The position numbers and the translations under genes are program-made. Shown here piece by piece: positions 5,467 through 6,444 of a stretch of 6,444 bases of DNA. Position 1 is the stretch's first letter. Every line of letters begins with the position of its first letter. The stretch comes from Candidatus Doudnabacteria bacterium. Lineage in GTDB: Bacteria; Patescibacteriota; Doudnabacteria; UBA920. The notes beneath the pieces are model-generated. The model was not told where the DNA came from, did no database searches, and saw nothing but the letters and a program-made list of their open reading frames with translations. Where the stretch lies: positions 1 through 6,444 of the forward strand of contig CAIWKW010000227.1 of NCBI GenBank assembly GCA_903913365.1, read 5' to 3'.

Positions 5467-5913
5467 CTACTGCAAGTTAAACCTCCTGGCCGCATCAGCC
5501 AGAGGTTTCTGGCGCTCAACCTCTATCATAATCTGTTCAATGGAGTCCAGAACGCCGTTTACAAGTTCTCCAAACTCTCTAAATCCGTCGGTAATCCTCT
5601 TTTTCACCTCTACGAGCCGCTCGGCAAGATCCGGCTGAGGTACGGAGGCAGCCGGCTTTTTGGGCGCCGACCTTTCGGTCTGCTTTTTTTGCGGCTTCTC
5701 CTTCTTTTGGGCAGCAAACTTCTGCTCCTTAGCCGCCTTTTTTCTCCTATTATTCTCCTCAAAAATCACCAGGCCTTTAAGTTTAGCCATGGTGTAATCG
5801 GGATAGTAGACCTGAACCATCTTCAGCAAAGTCTCCAGACTACCGCCCCAATTATCGCGGATAATCTGCACTTTTAAGGGAATATTTCCCTCAGATTCTT
5901 TCTTACCAGCCAT
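5467..5913 (-). CDS. Unknown Lys-rich protein with C-terminal helix
   Basis: A 148-residue soluble protein that I do not recognise. Residues about 10-52 look globular (VQIIRDNWGGSLETLLKMVQ, then YYPDYTMAKLKGLVIFEEN). Residues about 55-92 are a Lys/Gln/Ala-rich, Pro-containing disordered linker, and 93-145 form a long amphipathic helix (LAERLVEVKKRITDGFREFG and onward), likely for oligomerisation or partner binding. The positive linker would fit nucleic-acid or ribosome contact, but that is inference. The frame is open up to a TTG at 6048 (193 residues). I prefer the ATG at 5913 because AAGGA lies upstream of it, a promoter-like TTGCCG-17-TATTAA lies upstream of that, and the extra 45 codons contain palindromes and no recognisable domain. 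It lies downstream of rplL on the same strand but is separated by a terminator. A strong terminator of its own follows. Confidence 0.65.
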   Translation of the reverse strand: MAGKKESEGNIPLKVQIIRDNWGGSLETLLKMVQVYYPDYTMAKLKGLVIFEENNRRKKAAKEQKFAAQKKEKPQKKQTERSAPKKPAASVPQPDLAERLVEVKKRITDGFREFGELVNGVLDSIEQIMIEVERQKPLADAARRFNLQ

Positions 5914-5941
5914 CCCATTGAATCCTTTTTGGTTTGAACAG

Positions 5942-5970
5942 TTAATACAAGCCTGAAGAAGATACGGCAA
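5942..5970 (-). promoter_or_regulatory. Possible promoter of the Lys-rich protein gene
   Basis: On the minus strand TTGCCG (5965-5970) and TATTAA (5942-5947) are spaced by 17 bases. Transcription would start near 5935, leaving a leader of about 22 bases that contains AAGGA before the ATG at 5913. Moderate match only. Confidence 0.4.
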
Positions 5971-5977
5971 AATTCCT

Positions 5978-5996
5978 TGGCAAGTTGAACTTGCCA
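5978..5996. repeat. 19-base inverted repeat, possible operator
   Basis: Arms tggcaagtt and aacttgcca flank a single central base, giving nine perfectly matched positions per side. It lies just upstream of the possible -35 box of the Lys-rich protein gene, centred about 52 bases before the predicted transcription start, a usual place for a dimeric regulator. Confidence 0.5.
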
Positions 5997-6032
5997 GGCT
6001 AATTCCTCCTTCTTCGGCCAAACACTCTTTAA

Positions 6033-6044
6033 GCTTAATTAAGC
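6033..6044. repeat. Perfect 12-base palindrome gcttaattaagc
   Basis: The sequence is its own reverse complement and overlaps a second perfect palindrome, ttaagcttaa (6029-6038). It lies between the rplL terminator and the 19-base inverted repeat. The function is unknown and AT-rich palindromes of this size can occur by chance. Confidence 0.35.
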
Positions 6045-6082
6045 CCAAAGATACCGAGCTGTAATATTTATAACGTATAAAA

Positions 6083-6119
6083 TAAAATATCGTTACCCGT
6101 TTGGGGTAACGATATTTTA
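6083..6119 (-). terminator. Strong intrinsic terminator of rplL
   Basis: A 16-bp perfect stem (taaaatatcgttaccc with gggtaacgatatttta) and a five-base loop lie 25 bases past the rplL stop. On the minus strand the T-rich tail is ATTTTATTTTATA. It marks the end of the ribosomal protein operon and isolates the downstream gene. Confidence 0.85.
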
Positions 6120-6144
6120 AAATTGAAATCAGTAAACTTTACTA

Positions 6145-6444
6145 TTATTTCAAGGTTACTTTAGCACCTGCTTCTTCCAACTTTTTCTTCAAAGCTTCGG
6201 CGTCGGCTTTCGGCATGTTTTCTTTTACCATTTTCGGAGCGGCGTCAACAATGTCTTTGGCTTCTTTAAGGCCAAGGCCGGTTACTTCGCGAACGGCTTT
6301 AATAACATTAATTTTGTTGGGGCCGGTTTCGGTTAATTCAACATTGAATTCGGTCTTTTCTTCGGCAGCGGCTACGGCCGGGCCGGCGGACATCATCATA
6401 GGAGCTGCGGCGCTTACGCCAAACTTAGCTTCTAAAACTTTTAC
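6145..6444 (-). CDS. rplL: Ribosomal protein L7/L12, C-terminal part (runs off window)
   Basis: L7/L12 forms the multi-copy stalk of the 50S subunit that recruits translation GTPases. The window holds the last 99 codons. The frame stays open to the right edge, beginning VKVLEAKFGVSAAAP, the typical end of the N-terminal dimerisation domain, so the ATG codons at 6391-6399 (MMM) are internal and not the start. Next come the Ala-rich hinge and the conserved C-terminal domain: KINVIKAVREVTGLGLKEAK, then the helix ending in KKLEEAGAKVTLK. The GLGLKEAK helix that contacts elongation factors is intact. A full protein is about 120-130 residues, so roughly 20-30 codons lie outside. By common gene order rplJ would be expected further right. 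A strong terminator follows. Confidence 0.96.
   Translation of the reverse strand, partial: VKVLEAKFGVSAAAPMMMSAGPAVAAAEEKTEFNVELTETGPNKINVIKAVREVTGLGLKEAKDIVDAAPKMVKENMPKADAEALKKKLEEAGAKVTLK

Noticed and set aside
6145..6399. Reading rplL as a complete 84-residue gene starting at MMM
   Set aside because: The same frame continues to the window edge with typical L7/L12 sequence (VKVLEAKFGVSAAAP), so the gene is simply cut by the window.

Overview
This 6.4-kb window looks like a piece of a small, AT-rich bacterial genome of the Patescibacteria / Candidate Phyla Radiation kind. That is an inference. It rests on the recognisable style of the winged-helix/nucleotidyltransferase-like regulator and the membrane-anchored pseudophosphatase-propeller protein, on the mixed use of Shine-Dalgarno sequences, and on short palindromic and heptameric repeats placed in frame inside a housekeeping gene. 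No rRNA, tRNA, CRISPR array, transposase or phage gene was found.

Layout from left to right. Positions 7-570 (minus) encode a winged-helix DNA-binding protein with a degenerate nucleotidyltransferase-like domain. It is transcribed away from an AT-rich divergent control region (571-822). From there 823-2859 (plus) encodes a 678-residue protein made of a degenerate PP2C-like domain, one membrane span, a helical stalk and a probable beta-propeller. It is followed after 59 bases by a CYTH-domain triphosphate-binding protein (2919-3488, plus), probably in the same transcript, which ends at a hairpin terminator at about 3500. Next, 3634-4797 (minus) encodes a tRNA-dihydrouridine synthase unusually rich in small in-frame repeats. 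Divergent from it, 4894-5331 (plus) encodes a small multi-span membrane protein of clearly higher GC content, with its own consensus-like promoter, strong ribosome binding site and terminator. Then 5467-5913 (minus) encodes an unrecognised Lys-rich protein with its own terminator, and the window closes with the C-terminal part of ribosomal protein L7/L12 (rplL), which runs off the right edge.

The genes do not form one pathway. Two are housekeeping genes (dus, rplL), one is a regulator, one is probably a surface or sensor protein, one handles triphosphate or nucleotide chemistry, and two are unknown. The most interesting material is (1) the four separate repeat insertions or duplications inside dus, (2) the pseudophosphatase fused through the membrane to a propeller, and (3) the compact control region of the 4894-5331 gene, where a palindrome covers the -10 box and the predicted transcript starts with a hairpin holding the ribosome binding site. 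I see no convincing multi-gene novel system.
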